Of a stretch of DNA of 64,000 nt, positions 46,652 to 59,620 are shown piece by piece; within the stretch, counting starts at the first letter, position 1, and each line of letters opens with the position of its first letter. The position numbers and the translations under genes are program-made. The notes under the pieces were generated by a model. The model ran no database searches and was not told the DNA's origin. It saw only the letters and a list, made by a program, of their open reading frames with translations. The DNA comes from Lepraria neglecta (taxonomy: Eukaryota > Ascomycota > Lecanoromycetes > Lecanorales > Stereocaulaceae): NCBI GenBank assembly GCA_033220425.1, contig CM065651.1, positions 372,001 through 436,000 of the forward strand, given 5' to 3'.

Positions 46652-46669
46652 TTTTTTTTTTTTTTTTTT
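46652..46669 (+). terminator. Run of 18 T, possible Pol III terminator
   Basis: T18 lies 13 nt after the end of the tRNA-like fold. RNA polymerase III stops at runs of T, so position and length fit, though a simple homopolymer expansion is possible. Confidence 0.5.
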
Positions 46670-46864
46670 GATTTTTGCACCCTTTTTGCGTGAGGTGGGG
46701 TCTGCCTTTGAGACTCCTTTTTCCAAGGAGTCAAGTAGTTTCGAACTTCAGAAAGGCAGGGAGATGGTCCATTTTCTTGCTGTATAGAGGCGTTAGTCTA
46801 TTGAAAGCCCGCGTAGCGTGATGGTATTGCACTAGATATCCCGAATGGCGCTGCTGTGAGGTTT

Positions 46865-46938
46865 GCCTTCGGCTAGCAGCCGAGTGATTGTCAGTGCTTG
46901 TAAAACGCGAGACGTGAATTCGAATCTTACCTTGGGCA
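46865..46938 (+). pseudogene. tRNA relic (possibly Thr-TGT)
   Basis: A 74-nt stretch has a B-box-like AATTCGAATC with a mostly paired T arm (GTGAA/CTTAC) and an acceptor pairing of five of seven (GCCTTCG with CTTGGGC, then A). A loop CTTGTAA could hold the Thr anticodon TGT, but its flanking stem does not pair and the D arm is distorted. It is taken as a decayed tRNA. Confidence 0.35.
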
Positions 46939-47348
46939 AAGATTTGCCCTTCTTGCGGGCTTTTCGGAGCCACGCCGCGCTGTGATCCAAAAGTATGAGA
47001 CGAGAGTAGATCTTTATTCGTTGCAAAAGGGAAGGTCCGGAGTTCCTAAGCCATGAGATACGGGTTACTAAACTCACTCTGGTCAGAACGGTTGGGAAAC
47101 ATTTTGCATTGCAAGTTCCTCGTGTCATTCTATCTCATGTAGACCTCGAATTCCGATCTAGTAGACATTCCACCGAGATGCTCGCGCAAGCAAGCAAACT
47201 TACCTCCTGATAATGCATGATGTACGCCTTGCCTAGCTAACGCCGTGTTTTGTCTGCGTTTGTTATCGGACTCCTGTCAAACCCTCCTGCTGATAATACA
47301 TCAAGGAAAGAATCTCATCTTCTGCATGCCAAACCACACTCCTCGTAA

Positions 47349-50300
47349 TCACTCGTCATCACTAACCCCGTTCATATAGTCCCTGCCTCCATTGAAAGTA
47401 AGCTTCAGCTTCGTGCCGCCATTCTGACCGCTTGCCAGTGGTGTTCCGACGCTGGAGACAGCGGCCGTTGAGCGTCCATCAGGAGGCGTAGAGTCGTCGA
47501 AGTCTTGCATCTCGGGATGCCTCCCGGTATCCTCCCTGAGCTTGTTGACGCTGAAAGCCTGCAAAGCATATTAGTCACTGATTATTTTAAGAGCATCACA
47601 CAACATACCTCGATCTTGTCGGCATCTTGATACAACATACTGCCATCTTCATTATATTTCCTAGCATTGTTGCACAGAAGACGGATATCCTCCCGATAAT
47701 CTCTCAGGCTCTGGTACTCCTCTTTGTTGATCTTTTTTCTGATCTGCTCCATGCAAATGGGTTTCTGGATGAGCATGTAATAATCCGGGAAAGTCGATCT
47801 AGGTACAGGCTTGAGGAACGGATCGATGAGGCCTCTTGTCACTGGACCCTCTTCTTCATCGTCCGAGGGCTGCTCGCCAGGTATTTCTTCCTCAAAGTCC
47901 ATCAGGGCCTTGTAATTGCTGTTCAGGATTTTCTGAAGGAGATTACGTTCTTTGGAAGAAAGCGTCTCCCTTGGAGGCCGGGCGCCGCCACGGTTCTTCT
48001 TTGGTGGTGGTTCATCGTCGACCTCGTCATCTGCCTTTCGCTTAATGCCAGCTGACTTGCGCTTTCTAGCCGAAGGGGCAACGGAGCTATCTCTTGAAGG
48101 TTCTGGAGAGCTCTCGAGTCCTACTGCTTTCTTGGCTTTCTTTTCCTTGTTGGAATTACGCTTGTCAATCTTGGAAGACTTCCTAGCGATGGCATCTTCA
48201 ATGGTGTCCTCGTCATCGTCGACAGCCATCAACCATTGCTCTTCCGTGAGACCGTCATCATACTTGACACGAGTCCGCTCACGTGCACCACGGCCCGCAA
48301 TTTCCTCAATCTCTTCAGCGATAGGATTGTCCTCTGACATGTAGATATCGGGAAGCTCGGACTCTCCCATCAAACGAGGCAACTTGCCGGGTTCAGGACC
48401 ATAATTCGGATCTGCATTGCGCACCTCATCAATCTTCTGGAAGATAGTCAACTCTTCTTCAGATCTGGACGTGATCTCGTTCAATTCATCGTCATCCATT
48501 TCTTCTTGATGGGCCATCTCGTCCGCAGCTTCGGCACTATCAAGAAGAGTCCGTAGCATAGCATCTCGCTCTTCATTAGTAGATTTGTTGTCAAATCTAC
48601 CAGCTTGAATAACCTTTCCATCCATATCCAACTTGTATTGAGCACGCTCGAGGATCTTCTCTTCAACCGAGTTCGAGCTGATCAGTCTCAAGATGCGGAC
48701 CTCGTTCTTTTGACCGATTCGATGAGCACGATCCTGGGCTTGCAAGTCCTGATGAGGATTCCAGTCCGAGTCGTAGATGATGACGGTATCGGCGGTTTGA
48801 AGGTTCAGGCCGAGACCTCCAGCTCGAGTCGATAAGAGAAAGCAGAAGTATGGCGAGTTGGGAGCGTTGAATAGTGACAGCAGTTCGGATCGATCGTCAG
48901 ACTTGGTAGATCCATCCAATCGCAAATATGCCATGTCTCTTAAGCGTAGGAAATCCTCCATGATGTTCATGATTTGGGTCATCTGGAAGAACATTAGGAC
49001 TCGGTGACCTGTTGCCTTGAACTTTGGTAGCATTCGATCGAGAAGCTCGAATTTGCCTGCAGTACGCCACAACATGTCATTGTTGAGTTTGCTAGGGTTC
49101 ATTTGGTCTTCGACTTGCTCGAATACGAATGGATGATTGCACAGCTTGCGTAGCTGCATAAGCATGTTGCTAAGACCACGGATACCGGTCTTGCCGCCTT
49201 TGCCGTCGGTGACAGAGATCTTGTTGTGTGTGACCAATTGCTTGTAGAGCTTGGCTTGTAAAGCGGAAAATCTGCATTTGATCACTCTCTCTTGCTTGTC
49301 GGGTAGATCTTTCTCCACATCTTTCTTGAGACGGCGAAGCAAGAACGGCCTAAGAACCTTATGAAGTCGACGAATAACGAGAAGCTGCTCTTCTTCGGTC
49401 AGCTCCATCTTGTCCTGACCTCCAGTATTAGCGAACGGCGTATTGAACCATTCATCAAACGACTTGACGGATTTGAAGATCGTAGGAAGGACGAAATTGA
49501 GAAGTGCCCAGAGCTCCGGAAGGTTGTTTTGTAGCGGAGTACCAGTCAGGATGAGTCTGAAGCGTGAGTTGTAGTATTGTGTCAGAGTACTGCTGAGCTT
49601 GGATTGAGAGTTCTTCATACGATGTCCTTCATCGACAATCATATGTACCCATTTTATCCTGGCAAGGACGGCCCTATCCTTGATGATGTATTCGTAGGTG
49701 GTGAGTAAAACCTGGAAGGCGCCATAGCGGATCTGCGACTGCTGTTGCTTTCGAGCAAGGGGAGGGCCTTTGTATACAATCCTCTGTATGGAGGGCGCCC
49801 ACTTCTCGAATTCAAGGTTCCAATTCGTAAGTGTGCTTAGTGGCACTATGACAAGGAAGGGTCCATTCTGCCTCTTCTTCTCGATAAGATAGGTAAGCAA
49901 ACTTATGGTTTGAATCGTCTTCCCCAGACCCATCTCGTCTGCCAGAATTCCGTTGAGGTTGTTGTTGTAGAGCGAGATCATCCATTGAAGACCCTTAACC
50001 TGGTATTCCTTTAGGGTTCCTCCAACAAGCAGATCCGGCTGCTTCGATATCTCTTCCTTGACGCGATGAGCGACTTGGTAGTAATCGACCTTTGGTCCAC
50101 CCTCCACTTCGTCCTCGCTATCGCTCATATCCTCATTAGAACGATCATCAGGATATTGCTGATAAGAGCCCCGCTGTTGCGCTTTTACTGAAGCAGCGAG
50201 CTGACTTAAGAATCCGTCTGTTTGTTTTAGTAGGTGTGATATGCGGGAGTCTTTCGCTTGGCCAAGGAGCTTGAGATAGGTCTCTTCATCGTCGTTCTTC

Positions 50301-51829
50301 AGGGCTTGCAGACGCTGCTTCGCAGTCCTCTCCACACGCTTCTGCTCTTCCTTTTCGATGTGCTGGTGCTGCGCCATCATCATACGACCGAGTTTCTGGA
50401 CCCTAGCTCGTTGCGTCTCAGCAGCTTTGCGTATTTCGTCGCCATGCTCCACGATAGCTCTCAGCTTATCAACCTGCTTCTTCTTCTCCTTTGTCTCCCG
50501 CGCGTCTCGTTGCTGCTTCTCTAACTTCTCAGTCATTCGAGCTTCACGAAGAGACTGCCTCTTATGTCGTCGGTACATCGAGCGGTTGGCAGTCTGGGCA
50601 AGGTTGTCGTAGTGCACCAGGTCCCTATGAATCTGTTGGCGCAGAGCACGCTGCTTGGGTAGCAAGCAAAGCATTTTATATTCGATGAGAGCCTTCCGCT
50701 TCAGCGAGTCGTCGTCTTGCGGCGTGTCGCTCTTGCTCAAGTCCCATACGCCTAGATTTGCAGGCAAGCTCTCAAGCTCCGCCTTCCTTGAGGTAATACG
50801 GTTGTAGGCAATGCGTTCCCGCTCTTCTCGCATACGATCGCCATCGACACCAGATAGAGCTGGGCTTTGATACAAGTCCAATTTCCGTGATATCAGTCGA
50901 TTGGAGATGCTGAGCTCGCGATCACGTCGAAATTGATCAACATCAAGGCCAATGGGCATGAGACCAGTGATCTGAAATCGATTCGACCGAACAGTATGGT
51001 TCGCATAGCTGATGGTAGGCTTGATGTAGCCATGCGGGTCGATGAACTTGTCGTAGCTATGTCGCGGCTCCGGTTGCTTTCCATTGGCTTGATGCTTTGT
51101 AGGAGGAGCGTCTTCCAAGACCTTACTAGCTTCAGCGACCGCTTGGGCGATTGTGGGGGGCTGTTTGCTTTGCTGTGACTTGAAGAGCTGCTGTTGTAGT
51201 TGTGGAGGAATAGCAGTATTCTTTGTCAGCATCTTGAAGGCCATAATCTGGCTTTGTAGAGTTCGCATCTGCTCGGTCGATAGACCACTATTGTTCTTAG
51301 CTGGCATCTTCTGCGATGCGGCCCCAACTTGGTCTCCGGAAGCCGCTGGCAGTGTTCCTGAAGGGGCTTGCGTTGGAGATGTAGCCATGGCTGAGGTAGT
51401 TGGGGCATGACCTACCATCCACATAAGCATGAACTTCTGTGACGGAGGGACTGTACATACCATTGACGCCATTGGTATTACCATATTGCTGTTGTTGTTG
51501 GCCTTGTTGAGCCTGTTGCGCCAAGTAGGCTTGCTTCTGCTTCATATATTGTTGCTGTTTTTGAAATGCTGAAAGGATATTGTGGCATTTCAGGAACTCA
51601 GGGTCATCTAACCCAAGACCTTGATCTTTCAACTGCTTGTATTTCTGTTGAATATGTCAGTATAAAGTATTAAATCACTTGGTGGGAAGGAAAGGTGCTG
51701 GGTATGTTGAAATAAGAGGAAGGCTGTTGATCTTACCGTGAATGTTTCGTTTATTTGGGCTGAGTTGAGGTTGGGGGGGAGGACTGCACCACCTTGGGGG
51801 AGGTTGGGTGCGGTCTGAACGGAAGCCAT
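47349..51829 (-). CDS. STH1/SNF2: Snf2/Sth1-type remodelling ATPase (SWI/SNF or RSC)
   Basis: Exons 51829-51737, 51644-51461, 51390-47609 and 47558-47349 give 1422 residues. In order: a Gln-rich segment after residue 55; a QLQ-like motif (EQMRTLQSQIMAFKML) near 135; an HSA region near 340-400 (NRSMYRRHKRQSLREARM); the ATPase with [11 protein letters not shown] near 577, DEGHRMKN and [16 protein letters not shown]; a SnAC-like segment; a Lys-rich linker; and a bromodomain near 1285-1360 (FPDYYMLIQKPICMEQI, CNNARKYNEDGSML). This is the catalytic subunit of SWI/SNF or RSC; which one cannot be settled without comparison, though the length leans to the RSC type. Introns are 92, 70 and 50 nt. The third interrupts the bromodomain end (KIE|AF). 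Confidence 0.94.
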
Positions 51830-52803
51830 GGCGGAGAGGTTCGGTAGGGTTATCGTGATATTGCGATACGAGTCAGCAGGCGGAGCTGGGCAGGCCGAGG
51901 GGCGCGGCGCAAGCGAGTTGATGAATGAGTGATAGGGCACAAGGCGCTGGCAGCTGAAAGTTGCCGAATGAGAAGGAATGGGTGCCTGGTGAAGTGGCGA
52001 CCCAAACAAATGAAGAGGGTCCCTTCAACGCGTCCCAAGAGACGTGTTGAGGGTAGTGAAGGCTTTGGCGGGAAAAGGGTGATGGCGGGGTGTGGACAGA
52101 GCGGATTTTGATGATGGGAGCGTGTATTCCAAGATGGTGAACTCAGGGTGGAGCGCAGCCTAGCGCAAAATCTGACTTGGCGCTAATTTCGGGCTAGGGT
52201 TGACCCCAACGATCACCATGCAATCTGAGGCAAAGTCCATTATTGAAAGTCGATTTTCTAGTTCGTTGACAGATAACTTGTGGCATTACAGCAATGGCTA
52301 TTAAACCTGTTCTATGATAGCCAACAAGCTACCGACCAGCTGAGTCTCCGAAAGGCCTTACGCATAAGCACCACGGGTGGCAAAGCTCAGACGTTGCAAC
52401 AGCCAATATCCTTCTCCTCGTCAACGAAGTGAATATAATTCTATTGTGCCATTACCAAGTCGAAACAGAGCCCAAACCCCTCCGAGCCGATGTACATGCA
52501 GCCTGGAAGCCATCCAATTTCAATTCCCGGCTAATGAAGCAACAATTTCCTAATTAGCAATTCAATGTGCCCAAGGCTTGCTTGGCTCCAAGCACCAATT
52601 CACCACTCGCTCAAGCAATAAACATGCAAGCTATTAATACGGTAATCTTCAAGAAGTAACCCATCGTCGAATTGCAAGAGAGTCGATGAAACTGAAGAAC
52701 GTCGAAGGAGTTGACTAATTGAGTGCACCTGCTAAGACCAGATCGTCTACTGCAGCGTGGACTCTGAACGAGCTCCTCTTCAATTGTAGGCAGCGACAGT
52801 ACA
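51830..52803. other. Snf2/Sth1 promoter region and BAR-gene 3' flank
   Basis: A frame open upstream of the Snf2/Sth1 ATG to 52009 starts only with TTG and is taken as leader. Nothing else was recognised. Confidence 0.5.
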
Positions 52804-54355
52804 TCACTGGAATGTAGGTTTCTTTGCTCTTGAGGGTGGAGGTGGAGGTGGCTTCTTTTTGGCTGGCAATGCTGGGTTGCCATTTGCTGCTGGAGCTAAT
52901 GTAGAGTAGCTGGCGTTGCGAGACAGTGCACTACCATGCGAAGTAGCCGGAGACACAGACCGCTCCATGTATGACCGGTCCGGGCTGCTATTGCTATTGA
53001 AGGTAGAAACGTCAGATGGGTCGCTAAAGAGGTCGTTCTCTGGCGTGACTCTCGCCAAAGGACGCAGCTGCGCTCGCTGATTGCGTACGATCAGATTGTC
53101 GCTTGGAACTCGTGAGACTCGCATTGGGGGCGAATAGTCGCGGTGGAGCTGCGTTGGGCCTTCGAACGTTGTAGCTCTATTGACAGCAGGGCGTGCGGGG
53201 TCGAAATCGTAGCCGGGTAATTCTTTGCGAGGCGATTCAGCGGGCATATGAGACGATGTTGTACGTGTAGAGCGTATGGAGGGACGAGCCTCCGGTACCG
53301 GTGGTGGCTCCTCGTCTACTGCGCTGAAACGCTCTGAGTAGGCATGTGCTGTATTTGATCGTGACGGGACTCGACGCGTCTCTCCACCATCGCTTCCAGT
53401 TGATCTGTCGTCTCCAATTAGGACAACGTTATGTAGAACGTGAAAGCCAATATCTTACCCTGCGGGCCAATTTTGCTTCAGCTGCAACAGTACATCACGA
53501 CAGCGGTCGTAATACTTGAGCTCAGCGTCCACGAAAGCCCCGAGATCAGCAACGCTATCTGCTTCGGCTTCTTTGATCTGCGTTGTCATTTAGCGCCCTG
53601 TTCGAAGAGCACAAGACGAAAAGCACTCACGTCCTGCATCCTACGGTACACATCCTCACTGGTTTCTTCGTACTTTGCCTTCTGCGAACGCAGCTCTTCC
53701 TCGGCCTTGAAGTCTTCTTTCTTCGCTTTCTGCATCTTCGCAAGGGAAGCATCGTATGCTAGTCGACGGCTCTCCAGCTTCTTTCGAGCTGACTTCAATC
53801 GGTCAGCACTATGCCTAGGCTAGCCTGGCTAAACCATACCTGATACTCCTTCATCTGTGCGAGAGACCTCTCTAGCGACTCAAGCCAGCTTGTAGTCGCA
53901 TTGGCAACGTATGTCTCTTGAATACGACCAATCCTCTCGTTGGTCCTGCCCAAACCTGCACAGGATCAGCATCGTGACAAGGGGCTGGCCTTAGTTCAAC
54001 GTACTCATAAGGCATTGCCCGAACTCTGAATCATCTTCAAAGTCCTCGCCGTGACTGACCATTGTCGAGCCCAGGTATGCAACTGGAAGTATCTTCTCCT
54101 TATCTTCTCCTTCCTGGCGCTTCGAGAGAGTCTTGACATAAGCAGTCATGGATCGCTGGAGACGCTCCATGCCTGTAGCAAGTCAATACGAAGTCAATCC
54201 GATTATCAAGATATAGGAGTAGACCTACCCTCTTGCCTTAGATTCATCTCTATCTCCAGCGACTTGAAGTCGTCAGAGACATTGGTCTTGGCCTCCCCAC
54301 CCATTCTCTCCCCCGCCCATTGCTTGAAGCGACCGAGCTTCTTGTTGACGTTCAT
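52804..54355 (-). CDS. N-BAR (endophilin-like) membrane-curvature protein
   Basis: Six exons (54355-54229, 54172-54005, 53955-53840, 53792-53631, 53577-53459, 53404-52804) give 430 residues. The first 240 form a BAR domain: an N-terminal amphipathic start (MNVNKKLGRFKQWAGERM), the DDFKSLEIEMNLR helix, then a long coiled coil with ARKKLESRRLAYD and EELRSQKAKYEET, and a last helix with LKYYDRCRDVLLQLK. The rest is a Ser/Pro-rich linker ending in a polyproline motif (KKKPPPPPPSRAKKP) that could bind SH3 proteins; there is no SH3 domain of its own. Proteins of this kind shape or sense curved membranes in endocytosis or on organelles. The specific yeast counterpart (for example Gvp36-like) is uncertain. 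Introns are 47-56 nt. Confidence 0.88.
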
Positions 54356-55058
54356 ATTGATATAGTAGTGGTTTTATGGAAAGAATCCGTGGAGAGCAAA
54401 AGTCGTTGGAGTCTGCGGAATGCGGTGATGGTCGATGATAACGTAATTGTCGTGCTTACGAGCCGTAAGTGTTGCAGGATCCAGCCAGAACGAAGGTTGA
54501 GAGCTCTAAGCTCTGGATGCTATTGTGAACGATTGACAATATTAAAGAAGGAAGTGTCTCCAAGTTGGAGAGTGGAGTTGAGGGGAGTTGTTGATGCTTT
54601 GGAATATTTGAGGACAATAAAAACACTCGATACGGAGCTAACCCCACATGCCGGTCGTGATTTCCACCTCCCCGATGGGGGGTCCAGGAATCCAAGAATA
54701 GCAACATGTTCGACGCGTCGGTTGGAAAGGGGCTACACCAATGGGTGGGCAGAGAGGGTCTGATAGGGGAGCCTTTTTACAGGAGCTCGGAATATTTCTT
54801 TGAAACTGTGAAACGCCTGGAAGAGGGTTTCAGCGCTTGGCTCTGTTGGCTGTTTCGAGACCTTGTGTCCGCTTTTCTGTTATTGGATTTTCATTGTCTT
54901 TACCCCTTTGAAAAGCATCACATTATTGTAACATGCAAATGCACGAGTATTGTTGGACAGTATCACAAGAGCTCGATTTCAGGGCAGTAGGTGCATTTAG
55001 CTATAAGCTAAGCACAATACTTCTAATTACTAGATTTGAAACGCCTAACATCCTAATC
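54356..55058. other. Intergenic region between BAR gene and uL2
   Basis: BAR-gene promoter and uL2 3' flank. A 147-codon plus-strand frame (54320-54763) begins antisense to the BAR exon 1 and has no recognisable content. Confidence 0.5.
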
Positions 55059-55993
55059 CTAATCCTTCGTCTTCTGTGTTCCGCGTAGCAGACCAGTCCT
55101 TCTAGCTGCAATGAGACCTGCTTTTTGACCTTGTGCTGCGTATCTTGAAATTGTCGAAGCTTTACCGATATGTTGATGGTTACCACCTCCGTGAGGCTAT
55201 ACAGAAAATAAATCAGTGTCATAGTTACAAACATCTTCCTGAAGGAGAGGCTTACATGGTCGACTGGATTCATGGCAACACCACGAGTCTTGGGCCACGA
55301 GTTGCGCTTGACGGCGAACTTATGCTTCGCGCGGGATGCCTCTGCAAGTTTGATCAGTCCTGGTCTCTCTCAAACGCTGCGTTGTAGAATACCACATACT
55401 CAACAGTGGCTTGTCTGTCCGTCCACCTCCAGCAACGATACCGATCATGCCTCGTGCACTGCTCTTTATGACCTTCTTGGCGCCACTTGGAAGCTTCACT
55501 CTTGTCTTTCCCTCGTCAGGGTTATGGCCAATGACCGTAACGTAGTTGCCCGAAGTCCTCCCTAGAACACCACGATCGCCCATCTTCTCTTCGACATTTG
55601 TCACCACGGTACCTTCAGGCACTGAACCTAGAGGTAGGACGTTTCCAACGGTAAGGGTAGCTTTCTTGCCGGCGTAGATGAACTGTCCAGTGTACATGCC
55701 CTCATTGGCGATGAATGTTTCGGTGTGGAGCTTGAAGCGGTAGGGATCGCGGAAGGAGACTTTGGCCAAAGGTGCACCGCGGCCAGGATCGTGGACTATG
55801 TCTTTGACGACACCTCGAATATAGCCGTGCTTCTCTGCAAAGTCGAGGGTTCTGAATTGCGCAGGAGCCTTGTTCAGGCGAGTGTGGGCCGCTGTTTGTA
55901 GCAATTAGTATCAATCTGTGGAGAGAGTGTGACGGAGGGCAAACTGAAAATCGATCCACGACCCTTCCTCTGATTGCGGATCACTCGACCCAT
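55059..55993 (-). CDS. RPL2: 60S ribosomal protein uL2 (yeast Rpl2)
   Basis: Exons 55993-55945, 55891-55400, 55341-55256 and 55196-55059 give 254 residues, exactly the usual length. The start [20 protein letters not shown], the central [15 protein letters not shown] and [20 protein letters not shown], and the C-terminal [20 protein letters not shown] are hallmark uL2 sequences. The GGGNHQH loop reaches the peptidyl transferase centre, and its His is implicated in 60S function. Introns are 53, 58 and 59 nt. The first uses donor GTTTGC, fixed by the conserved SIFTAH junction. A further intron (56055-56005) probably lies in the 5' UTR, as often in ribosomal protein genes. Confidence 0.96.
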
Positions 55994-57427
55994 CTTGGCT
56001 TACGCTTAAGAGATGTCAGCAACAGATTTGTAGGAATGGCTAGACTTGTACTGACCAGAGGAGGTTGCAATGTTTGATAATGCAAGTCGTTGATGTTCAG
56101 AGCGTAACAATTGTGGGCGACTCGCTTCAGGAACACTAGCGTCGCGCTAAATTTTGAGCCGCGAGGCAACCTCATCTCGCGCTTTAAAACGCTACAACTT
56201 CATCTCCTCATCATCTTGATGATGTTGAGTACAGATAGCATCGATGATACCAAGAAAAGGATGCTTGTTGGCCCTCACGTTGATTGTACCAAGGGTGGCG
56301 CCCTGGGGTAAAGGTAACTCCCTCAATTCTTACACCTTTCCCTTAGTCAATATAAGATTCGATTCACAGCTATCAAGGCCCTATGATGTGGTAGTGGTCG
56401 TGTAGAACGTGTCCTGTTTAGTGGTGTTGAACCCGCTCAACGAGGGATCTTCCACTCAACAGCACATTCGACTTTTGCAATCCGTTCTCACAACTCGCTA
56501 GCCTTTGCATTCCATTGATAAATACTATCCACGATATGATTTCTTTTGAACTCTCTCTGCTCTGTGCACCTCACATTCTCAAGGGTATGTGTCCTGTTTA
56601 TCGATGATTTCCATTTGTCAGCTGTGCGAAAGACTGTTCCTTGTACTGCGCTGTGTCATTTACTCTCCCTAAGTCGGAGCAAAAGCCCAAATTGCTACGA
56701 TGTTGCAGTGTAAATTACCATGCTTTTTGTGTACATGGTCGGCTTAAGACCATGTTTCGTTGACTGGCATATGCTTCCGGAACGCATTTTTGATGGAAAT
56801 GCCTAGATTGCCTATTGATAAAATTCTATTGGGGCAGGTAACACACACAGGACGTGGTCTCATTGCAAAGCGTTGCAACCGACACGCTCCCGTAGTGTTG
56901 GATACTTTGGGAGCCGAGCCGGGCCACGGTCGCAAAAAGTCGATCTTGCGATTAGCCCTCCCCCGAACCCCCGGGCAACTTTACTCTCTCATACATGAAA
57001 TGGTACGGACCTTACACCATCACGAGAAGACGCGTCCAAGACGGAGAGGAAGCTGATGGTGGTGAGAGAACTCTTGACTTAGGAAGGTGGGAGGTGGAAG
57101 GTAGACGGTTTCCATGTGCTGGGAGCCCACATTTTGGGCTTGCATGCGGATCGCTCAGGACTTTGTTCTTCGCATTCAAACATCAGCATAAATTCTTGTT
57201 TGACGGCTTCCTATGCCTACGACTACAAAGGCTGGACACGTGGCAAATAATGGTGGACTTTTAGGGACATTATGTAGCAATTCATGGAATGATAATGTGT
57301 CTACTGGCCTAAACGCAAATAGCGCGCTCCTTTAAAGTTTGTGTAATTCGAGCTTCTAATTTCACGCTTTTTCAACCAAAAGTTGGGAGCTTCCGTAACC
57401 GATATATTAGCCTCCTTCCAGAGCAAC
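55994..57427. other. Divergent intergenic region between uL2 and the WHIM-protein gene
   Basis: About 1.4 kb with the uL2 leader (probable 5' UTR intron 56055-56005) and promoter. Open frames near 56760-57264 have no family resemblance or splice structure. No repeat was seen. Confidence 0.5.
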
Positions 57428-59620
57428 ATGTCTTCCTCAGACCTCTCCGACCTTTCTTCCTCACTTACGAGTGACGAAGATGTTATTTCGGCCCCAGTTT
57501 CCAAAGGCAAGCTTGAGCACTACTTCACCAAGAATGGTTCAAGCGCAACACCAAAGTCCCCGCCTGTCAAGAAAAAGCGACTCCCTTCGCCGCCTCACGA
57601 ATATGTCCTTGCGGACAACCCTCATATCGCAGTAAGTATAGGAGATCCTATGATCTGCTCTACTCTATCCTGCGCGTGTTGAAGCGTAAAAGATACTGCT
57701 AACCCTTTCGACACACAGTTCATTTGCATGTTCCGTTCGCGCTTCAACGACGCCTTCCCAAAATCGCTTCCTCACTACGGACCTCAGGATGTAGAAGGCG
57801 GTGTGGTGGACCCAATACCCGGTGACCAAGTAGAGAGGCTACTGTGTGCTCTACTAGGCTTGGTCCTCAACAGAAAGAAGGACATCGAGTAGGTCCTGCG
57901 ACATTTCATGCCCCCATAAACTCTTCCGCACACCAGAATCCTTCACTATTCTCTGGACAGCTAGCTAACCATGCTATGTAAAACCTACAGAAAGGGCCAC
58001 TATACCCGCGCTCTCGAAGAAGCAATCCAAACGCATGCCGGTCAATGGCCTTTGGCGTGGCAAAGCAAAAACCCCCTTCATAGCGGGGGAAGCTTTAACA
58101 AGATGACTCCGGAGGAGCGAGTACGTACCAAACGTCTCTACTGAAACATATGTGGTGCCTGACGAAGACTGTCTAGCTCATCTTACTCAAAGCGCTTATC
58201 ATATGGTCACTGGGATCTTCGGAAGCGGTACAGGCTATTATTAAGGAGTCATACAAGCGGTCACGTCAGGACGATGACCTCAACCAACCATTATCAGTGC
58301 AGCCTTGGGGAAGGGATGGCGATAAACGCAGGTTCTGGCTCATCGAGGGCCAGGATGACACGCATTTCAGACTCTACCGTGAAAGCAATCCGACCTTGAG
58401 ACACAACACATGGCGCAGCGTTGCAGGAGACATTGACGAGGTCAAGGAGATTGCTGATCGCCTTGGAGAAGAGAGCAGTCTGCTTGGGCGGAAATTGCGG
58501 GACCGTATTATGGCTGCGATCCCCCGCTTTGAAGCCTCGGAAGAGGTTTGTGCTCCCAACATAGAATGCGTATATTGAGGAGCTACTAATGTAATCGCAG
58601 AAACGAAGACGTCGAGACTACCGCCTGGCTCGTAAAGCTCAATTCACACGCCCAGAACCCGGCTTCTCCCTCTACGAAGGTCGGACACGTGGAAAGCGAA
58701 TGAAGTACACCTACTCAGACGAAGAGGGAGGCTCAGATGCTTTCTCAACAAGACAATCAAACCGAAACTCTGGCATTTCGACACCCGCAGAACCGAGCGG
58801 ACCAACCTTTACTGCCAGCGGCCGGCAAGTCAGATCTAGGCATGGCGGTACATACGGCGAATCAATGCTAAGTGGGCAGGCTGATGCTTTGGAAACACGT
58901 AGCATTGGCGGCATGGACGGAGTTGACGAGGAGGGACCTGTGTCGCGTGGTCGCCCTCGACGGGCTGGACAGCAAAATGGGGCTCCACCTAAGGCCCGTC
59001 CAAGGAAACATATCGAGGGCTACAATTCATTGGATTCCATGGGCGATGAGAGCGATGCTGCTTCGAGTGGAGGCTGGGATGGTGGGGATGACGAGTCTGA
59101 AGACCATGCCGAGGATGATGAAGAGGAGGACGTTGAGATGAGTGATGGCGAAGAAAAGGACAGTGAAGAGGAAGAAGACGATGCACAACAAAGCCTTGTG
59201 GTTTCTTTGCGGTATATGAAGAGCCACTCATCTCCGCCTACCCAACAGACGCAGAGGGACACGGCGATCTCGAAGGATCGCAGCCCACAACCGAGTATAC
59301 CATCTATCGCGGCAACGAATTCAAGCATGACTCAGCCTACGTCTACTCAAGAGACTTATTACGGAGGAAGTGTCTCGAAGGACCACAGCCAGCCCTCAAG
59401 CATACCTTCTGACTTTGGAAACCATTCACATACGAGTCGACCTGGGATCCTTCCCAAGGAGCTTGCTCACAATGCACCAGTTCCATCACAAGACGCTGCA
59501 CTGGCGAAACCACCTGCGAATATCACCGTTGCAAGCGCGCCATACAAGCCGGATGACCAAGTATTCAAAGATCTTCCTCAGCCCGAACATTCATGGCCAC
59601 CACCAGGAGGTCTGCGATAG
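57428..59620 (+). CDS. WHIM/DDT-like chromatin-remodelling accessory protein
   Basis: Exons 57428-57631, 57719-57888, 57991-58120, 58177-58545 and 58601-59620 give 630 residues. The N-terminal third has a helical region (FICMFRSRFNDAFPKSL ... ERLLCALLGLVLNRKKD). Then comes a segment with PEERLILLKALIIWSL, and QPWGRDGDKRRFWLIEGQDD ... FRLYRESNP with a following Trp, which is the W-containing pattern of WHIM motifs in Itc1/Acf1/Rsf1-like partners of ISWI. A basic patch (KRRRRDYRLARK), an acidic run near residues 450-485 and a disordered Ser/Pro tail follow. The inferred role is to link an ISWI-type ATPase to nucleosomal or linker DNA in the nucleus. A match to a named yeast subunit (Ioc3, Itc1) is not claimed. 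Introns are 55-102 nt. Confidence 0.75.

Larger units (their letters stand above)
46168..47348. other. Gene-poor segment with tRNA-like sequences
   Basis: No protein gene was seen between the small orphan ORF and the Snf2/Sth1 gene. Two tRNA-like sequences and a long T run lie inside, annotated separately. Confidence 0.5.

Noticed and set aside
52004-52009. Upstream extension of the Snf2/Sth1 gene
   Set aside because: The longer frame starts only with TTG; the first ATG at 51829 is used.
55050-55066. Telomere-like TCCTAATCCTAATCC
   Set aside because: It is only two and a half copies, does not match the usual TTAGGG unit exactly and overlaps the uL2 stop codon.
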